Positions 61,644 to 64,000 of a DNA stretch of 64,000 nt are shown one piece after another. Position 1 is the first letter of the stretch. Every line of letters starts with the position of its first letter. The DNA is from an uncultured Porphyromonadaceae bacterium. Its GTDB lineage: Bacteria > Bacteroidota > Bacteroidia > Bacteroidales > Muribaculaceae. The position numbers and the translations under genes were made by a program. The notes under the pieces were generated by a model, which had not been told where the DNA came from, did not search any database, and was given only the letters and a program-made list of their open reading frames with translations. The stretch covers positions 62,001-126,000 of the forward strand of contig URAU01000006.1 of assembly GCA_900545955.1 (NCBI GenBank), read 5' to 3'.

Positions 61644-61670
61644 TTGACGCTTTTAGATTGACATCTTGAC
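61644..61670 (+). repeat. Three TTGAC repeats before the radical SAM promoter
   Basis: TTGAC at 61644, 61658 and 61666 in a 77-bp gap; the last two overlap or abut the -33 element. Possible direct-repeat site for a regulator. Could be chance in AT-rich DNA. Confidence 0.3.
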
Positions 61671-61696
61671 GTATCAATAAGGAAGTCGTAACTTCG
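61666..61696 (+). promoter_or_regulatory. Probable promoter of the radical SAM operon
   Basis: TTG (61666-61668), 20 nt, then TAACTTCG (61689-61696), one base from TAnnTTTG. Leader about 22 nt. Confidence 0.5.
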
Positions 61697-61718
61697 CCTA
61701 ATTACAGATAATGGTAGC

Positions 61719-62342
61719 ATGAAAAAGCAACGGGCCAAGATAATAGGCATCGCGCGGCATCGCCTTTCGACTGACGGCGACGGCGTTACCACGCTCGTTG
61801 CTTTCCATGGATGCCCCTTACGTTGCCGCTATTGCCTGAATCCGCAGTCGCTGGGCGACGGCGGGCGTTTCCGCGAGTATTCACCGGAGGAACTGTATGC
61901 CGAGACGCGCATCGACGAACTTTATTTTCTCGCCACAAACGGAGGCGTGACTTTCGGAGGCGGCGAGCCATGTCTGCGTCCGCAGTTTATCCGTGAGTTC
62001 CGCGAACTGTGCAGCTCCGCATGGCAGCTCAACTTGGAAACATCGCTCTGCGTGCCGTCGGCCAACATCGAGGCTCTGCTCCCGATAGTCAATACACTGA
62101 TTATCGACATCAAGGATATGAACCCCGACATTTACCGCAGCTACACGGGTCAGAGCAACGACCTTGTTCTTGACAATCTTCGCCTGATAACCGAAGCCGG
62201 TCGACAATACGACTGCATTGTCCGTATACCGCTGATACCGGGCTATAATACCGATACAGACCGCGAGTCAAGCCGCAAGGCTCTTGAAACTCTCGGCTTC
62301 ACCCGATTCGATTTATTCACCTATCAAATCCGCAAACACTGA
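61719..62342 (+). CDS. Radical SAM glycyl-radical-activase-like protein
   Basis: Short radical SAM enzyme of the pyruvate formate-lyase/anaerobic ribonucleotide reductase activase type. 4Fe-4S motif Cys32-x3-Cys36-x2-Cys39 in GCPLRCRYC, SAM-binding GGGEP near 73-77, and the Asp/Lys block DIKDMNPD. No extra ferredoxin cluster insert. 207 residues. No glycyl radical enzyme is nearby, so the target may be the next gene product, 2 bp downstream, or something elsewhere. AT content rises here. Confidence 0.85.
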   Translation: MKKQRAKIIGIARHRLSTDGDGVTTLVAFHGCPLRCRYCLNPQSLGDGGRFREYSPEELYAETRIDELYFLATNGGVTFGGGEPCLRPQFIREFRELCSSAWQLNLETSLCVPSANIEALLPIVNTLIIDIKDMNPDIYRSYTGQSNDLVLDNLRLITEAGRQYDCIVRIPLIPGYNTDTDRESSRKALETLGFTRFDLFTYQIRKH

Positions 62343-62344
62343 CT

Positions 62345-63283
62345 ATGGCACGAGGAAAGCAGACCTGCAAGATACTGAAAGAGATACGGCGGCAGATTGC
62401 CGAGGCAAACGGCATAGAGTTCGCCACATCGGAATGTCGCTACAAAGGCGACTGCCTCGGCACATGTCCCAAATGTGAGGCTGAGGTGCGCTATCTTGAG
62501 CAGCAGCTCCGTGTCCGCTCTCTCGCCGGAAAAGCTATAGCCCTTGCCGGAATCTCGGCAGCATCCCTCGCCATGCTCATGCCGATGACCTCGCAGGCTC
62601 AGACCTTGCAAAAACCGCAGAACATTTTGAAAGGAAGCATCCCTGTTATGGCTGATACTATAACAGTGAGAGGTGTAGCGTTGAGCGGTGATACATTACC
62701 TGACGGAACCATATCAAAAGAGCCGTTAATCGGAGCAACAATCTCGAACAAGCGCACAGCATTAGGCGCCATAACGGATTTGGATGGTCATTTTGGATTG
62801 ACCGCCTGTATCGGAGATACTTTGAAAGTAGAATATGTGGGTTATGAACCGCTGGAAATCATCGTAACCGAGAATATGAGAAATGTGGAAATCACACTTA
62901 CTCCATCGCAGGCATTGCTGGGGGAAGTAGTTGTTGTCGGCGCTATGCCCGCTCGCAAAGAAAATCACTATCTTGATCTTAATGTAACTGATGAAAAAGG
63001 CAACGTAATTGTCCCTGAAGATCTTAATATAGAGCGTATATGGATTGACGAAGATGGAGATGAATACTCGGAATATATTTCACCTGAATACTTTGACGAT
63101 AAACACCCATGTCGCATTTATTGGGATTACCAAAGCGGCTTACAAGATGAATACGGGAAGCCCATTAAAGAAGCAACACTCCGCATAGAAGCCGAGGGTT
63201 ACGACGACCCGGTGACAATCAAGGTCAAATATCCCAAACGCAACGCCAAGAAAAACATCAAGTTCAAACACAAAAAGAATTAA
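62345..63283 (+). CDS. Cys-rich N-terminal domain, membrane anchor and carboxypeptidase-like domain
   Basis: Begins 2 bp after the radical SAM stop. Residues 1-60 are a soluble domain with Cys8 and a cluster Cys31, 37, 41 and 44 (spacing x5, x3, x2) in SECRYKGDCLGTCPKCEAEV, then a helix with basic ends. Residues about 61-86 are one hydrophobic helix (ALAGISAASLAMLMPMTSQA) that would place the rest outside. About 105-190 is a carboxypeptidase regulatory-like domain (ISKEPLIGATISNKRTALGAITDLDGHFGL and VGYEPLEI). The end is acidic then Lys-rich. 312 residues. The Cys set may bind Zn or Fe-S or be the radical SAM target; neither is shown. Confidence 0.75.
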   Translation: MARGKQTCKILKEIRRQIAEANGIEFATSECRYKGDCLGTCPKCEAEVRYLEQQLRVRSLAGKAIALAGISAASLAMLMPMTSQAQTLQKPQNILKGSIPVMADTITVRGVALSGDTLPDGTISKEPLIGATISNKRTALGAITDLDGHFGLTACIGDTLKVEYVGYEPLEIIVTENMRNVEITLTPSQALLGEVVVVGAMPARKENHYLDLNVTDEKGNVIVPEDLNIERIWIDEDGDEYSEYISPEYFDDKHPCRIYWDYQSGLQDEYGKPIKEATLRIEAEGYDDPVTIKVKYPKRNAKKNIKFKHKKN

Positions 63284-63286
63284 TCT

Positions 63287-64000
63287 ATGTCCGATTCTCT
63301 CCGCTATAAGATAGTGCTGTGGATGGTGTGGGTGCAGATTGCGCTCCTGCCGGTTATCATTGTGATGATAAACGTGACGGATGGCGGCGGTATGTGGCGA
63401 TGGAATCTAATCAATAACCTTTTAGCTGTAGGTTATATTCTTGGTTTGCTTGCCCTCCCTGTCAGCCGCGGACTTGAAAAACCGAAATTTCTGAAATGGT
63501 GGTTGAGAATAGATTTCTGGTTCTCTCTCATTCCCGCTGTCATTGCATTGCCATTGCTATTTTACTGTGGTCGACATTTTATTGTGGCCGAGGATGACGA
63601 TTATGTGCTTTATGAGGAAAGAGGGATTATGATGGCCGCCCCGCATTACGGGTCAGGAAAAAAAGAGGGGTTGTTTATTCGCAAACTGCCACAAGGTATC
63701 AGGAAATATAATTATGGAAACAGAAAAGTCAACTGTTTCAAAGTTGACACACTGAAAGGGTGCATGTATGGACTGGAGCACGGGGCATCCCCGGTCGCAT
63801 GGGTCTTGCCAATCGATTCAGTCAAATATCATAGTCATACCAAGGAAATAACAGCACTAATAGACAGTTTATATCAATTACAGCCGCTGCTATCGCAAGA
63901 ATCTTACGGTACTTTTGTTTATCCCGACAATTTCGCGGAAATTAATTACGAAGGAGGAGAAATAAGTTACACTGATTCCATTAGTTATGATATTGATTTT
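63287..64000 (+). CDS. Membrane protein, 5' part only
   Basis: Open frame from an ATG 3 bp after the previous stop to the window edge (238 codons, no stop). Three hydrophobic helices are visible in the first ~100 residues (VLWMVWVQIALLPVIIVMI, LLAVGYILGLLAL and FWFSLIPAVIALPLLFYC), then a soluble region I do not recognise. Same strand and tight spacing make it the third gene of the radical SAM operon. AT-rich codons. Confidence 0.7.
   Translation, partial: MSDSLRYKIVLWMVWVQIALLPVIIVMINVTDGGGMWRWNLINNLLAVGYILGLLALPVSRGLEKPKFLKWWLRIDFWFSLIPAVIALPLLFYCGRHFIVAEDDDYVLYEERGIMMAAPHYGSGKKEGLFIRKLPQGIRKYNYGNRKVNCFKVDTLKGCMYGLEHGASPVAWVLPIDSVKYHSHTKEITALIDSLYQLQPLLSQESYGTFVYPDNFAEINYEGGEISYTDSISYDIDF

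Overview
The window looks like a chromosome segment from a gut-type member of the Bacteroidales, most likely Muribaculaceae or a close relative. Reasons: the gene families are typical of that order (PCMD lipoprotein, GLPGLI protein with a TonB-receptor-like partner, DUF4250, DUF4923, bacterial serine palmitoyltransferase, PPi-dependent phosphofructokinase, hut operon with fused FTCD). Starts lack clear Shine-Dalgarno sequences. Many genes are preceded by the Bacteroidetes sigma-ABfr -7 box TAnnTTTG, sometimes with TTTG about 19-21 nt upstream. Most genes are GC-rich; the last 4 kb is visibly more AT-rich. I see no rRNA, tRNA, CRISPR array, transposase or phage gene.

Layout. 0-5.8 kb: clpP and tig (minus), then ftsE, lysC and an SDR oxidoreductase (plus). 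5.8-9.4 kb: a TonB-receptor-like outer membrane protein with its GLPGLI partner. 9.4-12.7 kb (minus): a DUF4923 protein and a Ktr/Trk K+ uptake pair. 12.9-22.9 kb (plus): a six-gene secreted/outer-membrane cluster with two tandem beta-barrel paralogues, two tandem ~970-residue glycosidase-like proteins, a PCMD lipoprotein and a small barrel, with no SusC/SusD in the cluster. 22.9-28.4 kb (minus): a lipoprotein, an endonuclease I-like secreted protein, pfp, tatD and a polyprenyl synthetase. 28.6-43.6 kb (plus): DUF4250, PcrA/UvrD helicase, nspC, GT2, radC, a long coiled-coil protein, a DPP IV-type peptidase, a membrane protein, miaA and two secreted proteins. 43.6-53.7 kb (minus): a large secreted protein, serine palmitoyltransferase, and the complete four-gene histidine degradation operon. 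54.1-57.5 kb (plus): aspS, a Nif3-like protein and a C4 zinc-ribbon coiled coil. Then an MFS transporter (minus), a Crp/Fnr regulator, two unknown secreted proteins, a radical SAM activase overlapping in logic with a Cys-rich membrane-anchored protein, and a membrane protein cut by the window edge.

Most of the window is housekeeping. The parts that deserve a closer look are: (i) the Susless glycosidase-like cluster, including a 71-nt tail segment that is nearly identical between two otherwise diverged paralogues; (ii) the radical SAM / four-Cys protein pair at the right end; (iii) a Crp/Fnr gene followed by a perfect GTGA-N6-TCAC palindrome in front of an unknown secreted-protein operon; (iv) a coiled-coil protein whose last five residues form a consensus sliding-clamp-binding motif; and (v) a terminator-like hairpin between the promoter and the start of the DUF4250 gene. 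All family names rest on reading the sequence; no database search was possible.
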